Part shown: positions 23,401 through 34,955 of the stretch, piece after piece
How the letters are laid out: every line of letters starts with the position of its first letter
Numbering within the stretch: position 1 is the first letter of the stretch
Assembly (NCBI GenBank): GCA_017607445.1
Contig: JAEVHH010000005.1
Span: 4,531,001 to 4,595,000 of the forward strand
Origin: Histoplasma ohiense
Taxonomy: Eukaryota; Ascomycota; Eurotiomycetes; Onygenales; Ajellomycetaceae
Direction of reading: 5' to 3'
DNA length: 64,000 nt
The notes under the pieces: model-generated
The model's input: the letters and a program-made list of their open reading frames with translations, nothing else
Told to the model about the DNA's origin: nothing
Database searches by the model: none
Position numbers and translations under genes: made by a program

Positions 23401-26400
23401 GGCGTTGTGCAGGTCGAGTTATCGGATAACTATGATTTTCGAAGGCACACGTTCACTCGGTTTTATAGATTGGCACGAACATGGGTATCGACCGTTATGA
23501 ATATTGCTCCATTGGATGTTAAGGGCCTGCTTCAAACTTACCTTTCGGATTACGAGGACGACGGTGCATATGGCCACATCTCTATGGGCCGTTCATTTGC
23601 GTTGGAAATGGGTTCCGCCATTCCATCCAGCGACCAAAGACTAGGCAAGTTAAAAGCAATGATTCCGTGTTATCTCATTATCGACTACGCCATGCACATA
23701 CTAACGATACTTTCCTTAGGCTCCATCGAGTGCAACAACAACTCGATCGTAACCGTAGCGTCCGATTTTATTTCCCAGTACACAACCCGCCAGGAGTATC
23801 GATATTCTGAGGCGCCTCGTCTACACCGTCAGGGATGGATTTTTCCGCTTGACCAAGCCGACTCGACTTCCTCAGCCCACCTGAATACCATTCAAAGTAT
23901 GGAGGCAATGCTCGTCGAGTTGGAATCCCGAATTTCCGAGGGCCAACCTATCGCATTAGACACATGTCGTAATCTCCTTCGCAAGGCTACTGCGTTGATC
24001 TGTAGCTCTAGAGAAGCGGAAACATCGATCATCTCACACCTTGTTAACATACCATTCCAGCTTTTTACAAGGGAGTCGATCAAAATGGGAATTTCACTGT
24101 GGCTGGGCGCAATCCATGAGAATCCACATTCAGAGCCGAGAATCCTGACCGAGGTTGCACAAGCGTGGGAGCGGACCATTCATAGGAAGCTGGGGATTTT
24201 CAATCCTACCTTCAAGTGCGTGAGAATAAGATTTTCGTTTGCTTTTTTTCTTCTTTCTTTCCGTTCTAACTTCATTATTCCCATTCATTTAGATTTACCG
24301 ACCCATTTATGACCAAAACCGAGTTTTCTCCGTCCGATAAAGCCATAGTGCTTAAACGTCAACAGAAGGCGCAAAATATCATATCGCCACACTTCCGCAT
24401 CCTTCAGTTCTTCGAAAGCCATTTCAATGCGACCAGACTTGGTAGCGTCCACACTCAGCGCATATTTAGCCGTCTAGTAGGAACAACCTTGGTTAGTCTA
24501 CAAAATACAACCGGCCACCCACTTGCGCGCGAAATTCATTTCCACATCGTTTTGTTTGGCTTGAAGGTTCTCCGATATTGTACATCTCAAACCAAGATTG
24601 CTTTATGGAAATTGAAGGATCAAATTCTCTCAGCTGCTTTGAGTTGGTTCAGCCATCCTCCTAGGTATGTGCTTATACATAAGAAAAACTTTTCTTCAGA
24701 AAATATGACTGATCATTTTTCTTTTCAAGGTGGTCGCTAGGAGGTAACCGGCTGCAGATGAAGGCCGAAGATAAGCTCCTTCAAGACATTGAGTGTATCC
24801 TAGAGAGTACGGCCCGTATAGCTTCAGGGTCATCCGGCGCAAGAAAGTCCCTCCAAACCAAGCAAGAATTAGTCAAACTCCTGATCGACAACGAGCGATT
24901 CCGACTAAGAGTATGGCTTTCCCCCCTGGAGCATGAGAGACGCCATTACACTTCAAGCTCAGGAAATAAGGTCGATCCTGAGGTCTGTTCCCACTCCATT
25001 ACTCATTGAATGCCCTTTTGTTTTTCAAGACCAAGTCCCACCTAACCACGATCTCCAGGTTATATCGCCGTTGATGCGGTTGGCATGGGCTGAGAACCAT
25101 GGCTTAGCTTTGCAGCTTGCAAACCGGTTTCCTTCACCAAAGCTCAGAAGCGACGTACGCTGGCTGTTGCTCAACTTTCCAGAGAAGGCCATCTGTGACC
25201 CCGATAGCCTGAATGTACTCCTTGGCTCCGAGTTACCTCCTGACGTGTCGTTTCAATTCAAATATCTTCTCTTCTGGGCACCTGTAAACCCTATTGAAGC
25301 AGCGACATATTTCTTACCAGCCTATAGAAACCATCCTTTTATCCTGCAATATGCCATGCGATCACTAGAGAGCCATTCTGTGGACGTGAGCTTCTTTTAC
25401 ATCCCGCAGCTTGTTCAAGCCCTGCGATATGATGCTTTAGGATATGTTGAGCGTTACATATTTGAGACCGCACAGCTATCTCAGCTTTTTGCCCATCAGG
25501 TTATCTGGAACATGAAGGCGAATGCGTACAAGGATGAAGATTCCCAGATTGTATGTGAACCGTTCCCATTTTTGATTGCCCACTGCCCCGAAATTAGAAG
25601 GAAAAGATGTGCTAATTTCCTCAATTTTTGCGGCAGCCTGATCCCATCAAGCCGGTTCTAGACCAGTTCTTAGATAAATTGATGAACCATTTCTCCGAGG
25701 AGGATCGGGCCTTCTACGAGAGGGAATTCTCTTTCTTCAACGAGATCACGGGTATCTCTGGAAAATTGCGCCCTTATATAAAACGAAGCAAACCAGAGAA
25801 GAAACAAAAAATCGAGGAGGAATTGCGCAAAATTAAAGTAGAAGTTGGAGTTTATCTTCCGAGCAATCCAGATGGTGAGGTAATCGGGATTGATCGAAAG
25901 TCTGGAAAGCCGTTACAAAGTCACGCAAAGGCTCCCTACATGGCGACGTTCCGGATCAAAAAAACCAAAAAGGTGGAGGAAAATGGCAATGGTAATCCTG
26001 CTACGATGCCAACGGTCATATCTGATGACGCACAACGCCGAGAAAGCGTCAATGACTCTGTGGTGCAGGCTGCTAATACCCAAGAATCAGAATTAACCTA
26101 CGAGGTCTGGCAGTCTGCCATCTTTAAAGTAGGTGACGATTGCCGCCAGGACGTACTGGCGCTACAAATGATAGCGGCTTTTCGGAACATTTTCATGGGC
26201 ATTGGCTTGGATGTGTTTGTATACCCTTATCGCGTCACAGCCACGGCGCCAGGCTGCGGTGTAATTGATGTGCTCCCTAACTCTATTTCTCGAGATATGC
26301 TGGGTCGCGAAGCTGTCAATGGCCTGTATGATTACTTTATCTCCAAATATGGTGGTGAGCAATCTACCCGTTTCCAAGAGGCAAGAAGCAACTTCGTCAA

Positions 26401-26974
26401 GAGCATGGCCGCCTACTCGGTCATATCCTATCTTCTCCAATTCAAAGACCGCCATAATGGAAACATCATGATCGACGATGCTGGCCATATCATCCACATC
26501 GACTTTGGTTTCTGTTTCGACATCGCCCCAGGTGGTGTCCGATTCGAGCGCGCGCCTTTCAAACTCACATCTGAAATGGTAGCAGTGATGGGTGGGCAGA
26601 ATGCCCATTCCGGCTCGGGTGGTTCGTCGTCAACTGGCGGCGGCGGCAGCGGCGGCGGCGGGATCTCTCTTGGTAGTAGTAACCCGACGAATTCACAGTC
26701 ATACCGTTGGTTCGAGTCGCTTGTCGCCAAGGCCTTCCTTGCCTCCAGGCCATATGCAACGAAGCTATCCCATATTGTCACCCTGATGCTTGACAGCGGC
26801 CTTCCTTGCTTTAAACCTGATACGCTGAAAAACTTCAGGGACAGGTTTGTTCTGGAAAAGACTGAGCGGGAGGCTGCTGACTACATGCGGGACCTCGTGA
26901 AGAAGAGCTACATGAGCATGTCGACGAAGGGGTATGACCAGTTCCAGTTACTGACAAACAACATCCCTTATTGA
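20480..26974 (+). CDS. STT4: Phosphatidylinositol 4-kinase type III alpha, N-terminus uncertain
   Basis: Makes PI4P at the plasma membrane. Exons that fit are ...-20649, 20755-22371, 22441-24215, 24293-24664, 24730-24986, 25030-25550 and 25637-26974, about 2,000 residues. The first visible segment reads RRAAFDKLAELATSFPG but has no ATG in frame, so a short upstream exon joins at an acceptor near 20,477 (CTATCTCAG). The helical PIK domain (LLFWAPVNPIEAATYFLP, ALRYDALGYVERYIFETA) and the lipid-kinase domain are clear: DDCRQDVLALQMI, catalytic FKDRHNGNIMID, IHIDFGFCFDIAPGG, and the C-terminal FQLLTNNIPY. A Gly/Ser-rich insertion of about 30 residues sits in the kinase C-lobe. The 43-nt intron at 24987-25029 has a weak donor (GTTCCC) and is the least certain junction. 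A PI3-kinase is excluded by the overall architecture and length. Confidence 0.9.
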
Positions 26975-28284
26975 GGGAAAATCATTTGTCTCTTCTGTAT
27001 TGGATGGGGTTTAACTAATGATTTCTACAATCGGCTTGTTCCCCCTCCCTATTTCTTTCGTTGGTAACCGATAAAGCCTAACTAGCCTACTAATTTTATT
27101 GGCCTTCGCTGCCAAAAGAATGTCAAGCCCAGTGGGGCCCACATTGTTCAGTTCATTCTGCCTTGTTTATATATATTTCTCTCTTCATTTGAAGTTAACC
27201 CTAATAAATCTGTAACGTTCCCCCTTTCAGGCGTGTTTCTCCTCTGGTATTTTTATCAAAATTCCCACCTGATTTTATGATGGGTTCGTTTCATATCCGG
27301 TGTGATCAGATTGGATTGTTTGAATGGAGACGAGTTGAAGTCCCTTTTCTTTTTAAACTACGTGGCTAAAAATTTACATTCATATCTATATCATTTCCCT
27401 TTTAGGTTATAAAATATCAGACCGCAGAGGAGGCAAAGAGAGGGAGCTAGAGAGGGAGAATAAGAATAGAGAAAGGGCCAAAAACAAAAGGACTTTAGTA
27501 TTTTCATAATATTCAAGCTGAGGATCAATTGAAAGAGAAGAAATAAGTTACATAAACAAAGCCCCTACGCCGCCATGAATCCGCTCCAGACAGAATAAGT
27601 TGTAGTTCAGTCTTGCCTTTGTCAAACAGCTCAGCACAAAAAAAGAAAACAAGGAGTCGGGAGGAAGGCGCTGAATGTATATATTTTGAAAAAAAAAAGA
27701 GGGGGGGAACGGGGAAAGAAGAAAAACTATTTATTCCTTGAAAGGAAAATGCAATGGCAAAGGTGGCGAGAGACAGCCTCGCCACATGCGTGTCCGCGGT
27801 GTCGAGACTAGAATAAAAAAATGTATGGGGTAGGCTTGGCCAGCCCTCATGTCCAGGGTCTTAAATTGGGCGACAGAATGAGCACGCACACACGCATAAA
27901 AATATAGATGCCTTCAGAGATAGCTGGGGCTGAACTTGTGAAAATGGTGATAACGAATGCTTCGATCCCTAGGGGGAAGTTCCATTTTATCTGATAAAAT
28001 GGGCCTGGCATATTTGTTGTTTTAATAGCACCCTGATATAATTGGTTCGTTGAAATCTTCATGCAACTGCCAATGACTTTCGAAAGAATGGATATCCCTT
28101 TCATTTGCTTGGATTCGCGTCTCCATTTGTTTATTTTATTTCCTAATCCAGGAGGTAAAGGAAGCAAGGTGGCCAACAGAATGCAACCTTTAGAGAGGGG
28201 GGTGATTGCTTATTCGTTGATGGGAAAAAAAAAAAAAAAAAAAAAAAAGAACAGAAAATGAAGAAAATGAGCGCAAATCAGACC
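26975..28284. other. Spacer between STT4 and serine-rich gene (convergent)
   Basis: A 1.3-kb gene-free region of AT-rich and purine-rich sequence. It includes an A24 run at 28,225-28,248 just past the 3' end of the serine-rich gene. No tRNA or structured RNA recognised. Confidence 0.6.
28225..28248. repeat. Poly(A) run of 24
   Basis: Uninterrupted A24 on the plus strand. It could be a microsatellite or the tail of an old retroposed copy; no retroposed body is recognisable beside it. Confidence 0.9.
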
Positions 28285-29187
28285 TTAGTCCATAAAGTCA
28301 CCCCTTAGTATCTTCTCCTGGAAATAGTCAGGTTTTGGTTTTTGCTTAGGCTTCGGCTGTTGCTGAGTGTCATGCATCTCGCGAACAGGTTGTTCCATAG
28401 TTGCAATGGAAGCAGCTCGTTGGTGGTGCTTGAAATGTGGGGCAGACGAATGGTTGGGCGGTGATCCATGGAAGCCCGCAGTGGGAGAGCTAGGGGGGAA
28501 GCTTCCGAACGAAGGAGCACGCTCCGCACGCGTCCGAAGGGCTTCCGGCCAATTAAAGCCTTCGCCTAGAGGGCGCCAAGAAGAGGGGTTAGAGCTATTG
28601 TTCTGAGGATTGGTTTTATGCGTACTTGCAGCAGGAGAGGATGTGCTACTCGCGGTGGACGGAGCTCGCCGTCCTGCCACTGTAGAATTTCTAGAAGGGT
28701 ATCTACCGTTTGCATTTGCACTGCCTACACGGTCTCGGAATGCTTGAGCCCCAAACGAGACACGACGGGTAAATGGAGCGGTAGGCGAGGACATTGGGGT
28801 GTCATTTCCATTCTCCTCGAGCACAGAGTCTTCCCAGGTAGGCGAACCGGACATAGCAGAGCTTGAGATGCTCCCACGTCGCATGCCTGGAGCACTACCA
28901 AAAGGGGATGATTGCTGAGTAGGAGACCCAGAGAGACCCAGCGTGGAAATGGACGTGCGGCGGCGCTGCTGTGCTTGAGCATTTGCAGACGTCATGATTG
29001 AACCGGGGATATTGATAGAGACAGTTGGCGGGGGTTGCGGAGGTGCAGCAGAGCTGCCGGGCCTTGTAAAAAGCTCTGAAAAGGAAGTCCCAGAAGCAAT
29101 AGAAGCACGACGACCCCGAGGACGAGCGGAAGGAGCTGAAGGGGTGGCAGAGGCGGACGAGGTTGAATTCGAGGGATCTTCGGACAT
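28285..29187 (-). CDS. Conserved serine-rich protein with DYFQEKILRGDF C-terminus
   Basis: Single exon of 300 residues from MSEDPSNS (an upstream in-frame ATG at 29217 would add a hydrophobic 10-residue extension). The body is disordered: Ser/Pro/Thr-rich, with repeated basic-Ser motifs (RRASIAS, RRTSIST, RRGSISS, RRVSFG) that match basophilic-kinase (PKA-like RRxS) sites. The C-terminal PDYFQEKILRGDFMD is the conserved signature of a fungal family of unknown function. A regulatory phosphoprotein is likely; the role is not known to me. Confidence 0.75.
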   Translation of the reverse strand: MSEDPSNSTSSASATPSAPSARPRGRRASIASGTSFSELFTRPGSSAAPPQPPPTVSINIPGSIMTSANAQAQQRRRTSISTLGLSGSPTQQSSPFGSAPGMRRGSISSSAMSGSPTWEDSVLEENGNDTPMSSPTAPFTRRVSFGAQAFRDRVGSANANGRYPSRNSTVAGRRAPSTASSTSSPAASTHKTNPQNNSSNPSSWRPLGEGFNWPEALRTRAERAPSFGSFPPSSPTAGFHGSPPNHSSAPHFKHHQRAASIATMEQPVREMHDTQQQPKPKQKPKPDYFQEKILRGDFMD

Positions 29188-29431
29188 GACAAGAAGGAAT
29201 AAGAAGAGCTCAGCCAAGATGAAGATAACAATGGGTTAGATTAGACGGTCAGGCGCAGGGAAAACAAACAACAAAGTTCTCGATCGATAAATTGGGTCAA
29301 ATTTATTTGGTTTTTGATTGGGGAACAGAGGAGGAGGATGAGTAGCAGTTTGGCTTTCTCTCCTTCTTCCTTTCTCCCTTTTCCCAACAGTAGAACAATG
29401 AACAAAGAGCACAGCAAGAAAGCAAACAAGT

Positions 29432-29471
<40 letters not shown>

Positions 29472-29991
29472 AGCCGATCCAGAAGCTTATACGAGGTATG
29501 TGTTTGAGCCAAGTACACCCGAGAGACCAATTACATGGCTAGTTGGGGCATGGAGGAGGGAATACAAGAAGCGCTCTAATATATCGTATCACAAGGAGGA
29601 ACGGAGACGAGATGGGCTGTTGTGAAGCCCCAACAGTCTTGATTAAGGAATGATGTGTCAAGACAGCAGCCCAGCAGCCAGCAGACAGCAGATTCTGGAC
29701 ACTGCACAATGCACACCGGACGGTGGTCGACTGGAGCCAGCCGGGTCGAGGTAGCTTGCAGGAGGGGTTCCAGGGTGGGGGGTGAAAAGTCCTAGCTGGC
29801 AAGCAAGCAATAATGGCCGAAGGAAAACCCGAACTTGGAGGGCTACAGGAGGCACGAATAAAACAAAACGAGGGGGCCAGAGAAGGCAAAGTTGAATACT
29901 TGATGTGAAGAAGGATTGAATAGAAGGAGAAGAAGCAGAAGCAGGAGCAGAACGACGAGGAGGGGAAAGAAGAAGAGAAGAAGAAGAGACA

Positions 29992-30070
29992 GCGATGAGG
30001 TTGGAGAAGATGAGGTTGGAGAAGATGAAGTTGAAGATGAAGTTGAAGATGAGGTTGAAGATCGAAGAAG
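29992..30070. repeat. Purine-rich minisatellite, GATGARGTTGRA-type units
   Basis: Six or seven degenerate units of 12-15 bp (GAGGTTGGAGAAGAT, AAGTTGAAGAT). It can be read as a charged frame on the plus strand, but there is no gene context. Confidence 0.8.
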
Positions 30071-30159
30071 TTGGCGTTGAAGTGGAAGTCGTTGATTGTT
30101 ACATTACGTTACACCCACGGGAGAGCCGTGCAGCCCCGCGCCCGGTGGCCAGTGACGTA

Positions 30160-30203
30160 TTGTGGGGTAATCCGGGGTACGTCCGGGGTAACTCCGGGGG
30201 AAT
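30160..30203 (+). promoter_or_regulatory. Four tandem 11-bp TCCGGGGTAAC units
   Basis: Consecutive units read TTGTGGGGTAA, TCCGGGGTACG, TCCGGGGTAAC and TCCGGGGGAAT. The strict 11-bp period places each GGGG core on nearly the same face of the helix. It sits about 1 kb upstream of the serine-rich gene start. A C2H2 or zinc-cluster site array is possible but unproven. Confidence 0.45.
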
Positions 30204-30652
30204 GCTCGTGTCTGGCGGCCGCAAACGGCGTAACTTCGGAAACAGCCTATTACATGTACGGTACATACCACTTGATTAATGTATGGTAACCCCTAGTTAT
30301 TATATGGGATATGAGATATGATACGGAGTATATATATACGGGATAGATGCAGGTGCTGCTGGACTTTGCAACTCGATGTTTGCTGGCTGATCTCCAGGAC
30401 GAGATAGCATGATGGATGCTAGATCATGAAATCTCCTTTTCTTTCGCCATCGATGCTGGATGACCGATCAATCCAGCATCACCACCATTAGAACCAATCC
30501 AGAGCTCTCTACAGAGCAATGCCACTACCGTCTCCCTCCCTTTCGTAGAAATGTACTATGTCCAGTACGTTCGATTGGAATATTCCAAGATATGAACAGT
30601 AGAAAAAATTCGACTCTCGCAAGGTCCATAACGCATCTACTGCAAATTTAGT

Positions 30653-30658
<6 letters not shown>

Positions 30659-30692
<34 letters not shown>
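30659..30692. repeat. (CA)n dinucleotide microsatellite
   Basis: About 17 perfect CA units. Confidence 0.95.
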
Positions 30693-30696
<4 letters not shown>

Positions 30697-30977
30697 TATA
30701 TGACATGCCCCATATCCTATTTCTCGAATATCATCTATCGTATGTAGCGCACTGTTATGTTTCCGCTCATAAATATCAATACTATCAATATCAATATATA
30801 TATATATATATATATATTCGCCCCTTGAGAAACGCCTGAAAATGCCTTCCGGCCCCGAAATCAAAGACAGAACCATGTATGCTTGACCTTTTATAGGTTT
30901 CCCATTGTCGCTAGGCGCTGCGTGAGTCTCCAAACCCTCTCTAACTTAAATAATAGCAGGTAACCGCTTCCACCCTT

Positions 30978-32897
30978 TCACTCCATGAGGTCGAATAGTC
31001 TAATCAATCTTCTCCCCACACCTGGCTCGATCTCCGTCCCATCTCTGGCGATTTTCACCTCCTTATTCGCGTTCCAAGGGTTCCGGAGACCTCTTGTGTG
31101 GTGGAATGGGAGACGTCGCCAGCACAACCAGTCCACATTGAATGGCCTACCAAAAGACTGACTGTCGTCCGCCGTGCTTTCGTCCTCTATCTGTCCAGAC
31201 CCACCCGTCGTTCCCAAACCTACCTCGTCAATGCGATCGATTTCCCAGAATATCGTCCCCCGAGCTGGGTCGTCCACCACAGAACCGGCTGGAGCCGTTT
31301 CCGTGCGCGGCGTAGCCGTGACTATCAGAAATTCGGATGATGGCGTGGAACTGATTCTCTGAGGGGTTCCGTCGGAGATGCTTTGTTCGCCAGTGGGGAT
31401 GGGAGAGGCCATTTTGCCATAGCCAAAGTATTCTCCTGATTTATTGGCGGAGAATATCAAATATACAGTCTCCGAAGTCTGCTCCCAGGAAAATGAAAGA
31501 ATAAGTCAGTCAGGAACACCAATTTTGGTTTGCAGGAAATATCAATATTCACGACTCTTATTTGCATCCGACTGCTTTCGCAGTGGCAATTCATTCCATA
31601 TGGATAGTAGAGTAGTTTTCCCACCTCATACGCATGGTTCAGAAATGCCTCGTTATGTCTCTGTGTGGCCCACACACCACTCACCCTGCTGCGTTCAAGA
31701 TCTTCAATAGTCAGGCTTTTCACTATAAAATATCGTTCACAATACTTCACAGCTGGGCGTTGGAAACTGCTATTCTTGGAGGAATTGTTCGGAACAAGTT
31801 CAGCATGTGAGTCATCAATCTCATTGCTATCAGTACCTGAAGCCGCCGGAAGTGGTGGTGATAATGTTACTCTATTTTTAAGCTCGGAAGTGCCCCTACG
31901 CATCCTGCACACCAATTTAATGCCCTGGAACCTTGAATCATGGAATCTTGCCACTGCTGAGACGCAGGCTGCCTCTGTCCTATAATTCACAAACGCACAT
32001 TTGCTGTTTGAGATCAGAAATACGCTTTCGATTTCTTTAGTAGCACCCTGAGAAAAATGGTCCTTGAGATCAACAATGTTGGCACGAGATGGGAGATTTC
32101 CAACCCATAATGCGAACCCGGATTGCTTTGGCTTCCTCGGTGGCCCTCTGGGAGTCGGTGGCTCGGGGAGGAAAACGGGTGGTTGTACATGTGCATTGGC
32201 CCCTGGGTATCGAATATAAGCAACACTCAACCGTGAGATTGATATTTCAACCACATTCCTGTAAACTGCAAATAAATTAAAACAGGATACATAACTGACC
32301 TGCTCCGTTTCCACGTGTCTCAAGGGCATTTCCAGAACGATTGGTTAGCCCCGAGCCATCGACAATAGTATAACATGAGGTCGACGATTCTGTCGGCCTC
32401 GACGTCAGCGTTTGGTACGGCTGTTCATGAGTAATACGGGGGTAGCTGGAAGTCTCTATATTGCTGTTATTCCGTACGTGCACGCGAATTGGGCCATGTT
32501 GGTTGTCAAAGGCCATAGGTTGCGGCGGGAAATGTTGCAATTTTGGTATTTGATGAAAGAGTGCTCCATAGTATGTTGGCTGGGGAATCGAGGGTAAAGT
32601 GGTGTGATACAAAACGGCTTGCGTAGAGGATTGTGTTTCGTTAGCTAAGGTGCCAGGCATTGCGGGATAATTGAAAGTTGAATCATATCGGCGACAATTC
32701 CACGTATCGTGCCGGAGATGCGGATGTCCTGGAATATGAAACGGCACGGAAAATTGTGTAAATGCTGGTTGTATATGATAGTAAGGGTGCTGAACAGGTA
32801 AACGGACAATGTTAGATGTCGGCATCCCAACTGCAATATACCCGGGAGGAGGTCGTTCGCTGTCCGCTCCACTCCGAACAGTGGAAGGTTGCGGCAT
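30978..32897 (-). CDS. YTH-domain RNA-binding protein with RRM (m6A reader type)
   Basis: Exons 32300-32897, 31625-32202 and 30978-31478 keep frame and give 558 residues from MPQPSTVRSG. The N-terminal third is Pro/Gln/Tyr-rich and disordered. An RRM follows (FALWVGNLPSRANIVDLKDHF, CAFVNYRTEAACVSAVARF). A split YTH domain completes it: YFIVKSLTIEDLERSRVSGVWATQRHNE, then LIFSANKSGEYFGYGKM, and VDWLCWRRLPFHHTRGLRNPWN...VKIARDGTEIEP. The Trp of GVWATQ and the Trp of DWL are in the aromatic-cage positions that bind N6-methyladenosine in known YTH proteins. A low-complexity insertion separates the YTH halves. An upstream coding exon is possible (ATG at 33512, MGDCKLSIQSSSSAG), as the reading frame stays open to an acceptor at about 32,908. 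Confidence 0.87.
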
Positions 32898-34955
32898 CCC
32901 TATGGCCCTGGTGGAATAAAACGGTTTTCGTCAACAGAAACTCCAGTCGGTTGGTCTCTCGCTTGGATAGGCTCTGAGGAGCGTCGACGGATAGTTAACC
33001 ATTATTAACTCACTTACTTGGTGCATCCAAAGCCCTCGGACGTCTGCTTCTGGGACCGCTCTTCTGCCGAAAATATGCCTGGTTTTATGGACGAGGTACA
33101 AATGTACACAAGTTGTGAGGGGAAAGGGGCAATTATTTTTTGTCTGCCTCTTGAAGATGGCCCAAAAGTTGAAAGCTCTAGCGTTATTGCAAGGGACCAG
33201 AGATATTGAGATAGCCGAGTGGCCCTCGTAAAATGACGGGGATTGTGACAAGTTAGTGGACTGAGAGTAAAAGGCAAGAAGAGAAAGCTTAAGGAGAGGG
33301 GACCATGCGTAGAAGAAGGATAGAAACCAAAGGCTGTTTGCCCCCAAAGCGATTATGTAGGAGAAAAGCCACAGATAGAAGGATCCGGCCACCCAACATT
33401 TTGCCAGGAGAACTTGGATCAAAAAGGAGCGTTGGCCATAATGAGCAGCGTCACTGACTTGCCTAGACCCTGCGGAGCTGGAGCTCTGGATGGATAATTT
33501 GCAATCACCCATGCGAAGGCTCGTCGACTCGTAAAATTATCATTATTGTTGACTTTTGCTCCCCGCTGAGGATAGCCCTGCGCAACATTCGGAAGGATCC
33601 GTGAATTGAAACGGGTCTTGCTCGAACCCTGCTTGACAATATATGCAATCATAATGCACTGTTCTCTGTACATGTACGGTAAATGCTCTATTGGCTCTTT
33701 TTCCAGTGGGGATGATTCCAGTGCTGGCAATGTGGAGCAAAAGGGACAATGCTAATCGTGCCGGGAGAGTGGCGAGGGAATCCAGTTCGCAACATCCCCT
33801 GTTATGATTCTTATTTTCGAAGCCAGGCGCAAGGAGGCAAGTAGCAGGGAACCAAGAGAAATCCAAGTTTATGCACACGGGATGGCTGGTGGCTGGTGAG
33901 TGGCAAAAGGATCATCTGCGAGCTGACTGGTAGGTCAATCTTGGTTCTGCCTGTAGGACAAGACGCTACCCGCAAGTCCGCCTCTAACTTACATATGACC
34001 CTGGCATACTCTGCACACAGCAGTTCACTCGAGGACAGCGGAGCAAAGCGCTGGCTCGCTGGACGTCCAAACCTCTGTAACATGGACGGGGAGAATTGTG
34101 GATGATTCCACACCGTAGATCGGGTCCTGCAGCTTGTAAGAGGCATTTAAAGTACATGTACATGTACTATACTGCGGTCAGGAGCTTGGACAGACGCTGT
34201 GTAGGCGGCAGGGATGAAATACCTACTCTTCTGGATTGAATGCACAGTACATACATGACACGGCCATGTGGATTCAGGGCTTAAACCCCTGCCTCTGGTC
34301 AAAGTTTTCTGCTGCCAAACAGGCATGGACAGAAGGTAACCAGACGTCCTACCTGTTTTATGCACCAAACGCCAAAGAACAACACTTCTACCAAACAACA
34401 CTTCTACCAAAGTCCACATTGCCATAATCATATCATATTATCATTAAGTATCATCAAGGTATCATGCAAAATCAAACATGCAAAAGGGAAACTTCCGACC
34501 AAGTAGAAAAGTGAGGTATAGAAAATAATCCAAAATATCTCGGCAATCCCAGAAGAAAATAAAAATGTAGAGTAACAATGAGGCATTATTCGACAATACT
34601 AAGTGGAGTTGCCATAGCAAGAAATTGAATTGGAACATTTGGGGAATTAGGTTGCAAAATGCCAAGAAAGAAACGCGAGTAGAGTAACAGTTGCCTTCTT
34701 GACGCAGTTGCCCGCCCCCTGGTAAATATAGACATATATATATATATATATACATCCCCTAACTACCATTCCTCTTTAAGAACGGTTTCACACCTCCGAA
34801 TTTCCCATACAACGAAGAAACAACACTGGCTTAGTCGCGTTGAAAGAACACCTGCCAGACTCCAATCTCCATCATCATCAAGCGGAGAAGCTAAGTGGAA
34901 CCCTGACAACCAAGGACGGGAATCAATCAATAGGTGGAAATGGAATTCGCGGGGC
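32898..34955. other. Gene-poor spacer upstream of the YTH gene
   Basis: May contain the first YTH exon (about 33,459-33,512, minus strand). Otherwise only short frames. GTACATGTAC palindromes occur at about 33,668 and 34,150, and an AT run at 34,733-34,751. No other gene recognised. Confidence 0.5.

Larger units (their letters stand above)
29188..30977. other. Repeat-rich spacer, serine-rich gene upstream region
   Basis: Holds (GA)n at 29,437-29,467, a purine-rich GATGAAGTTGAA-type minisatellite at about 29,992-30,070, four 11-bp units at 30,160-30,203, (CA)n at 30,659-30,692 and (TA)n at 30,794-30,818. No gene supported. Confidence 0.6.

Noticed and set aside
32203..32299. Alternative acceptor TTTGCAG at 32,266 for the YTH intron
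   Set aside because: It is also in frame but leaves a 34-nt intron, shorter than fungal introns usually are. The 97-nt choice is preferred.
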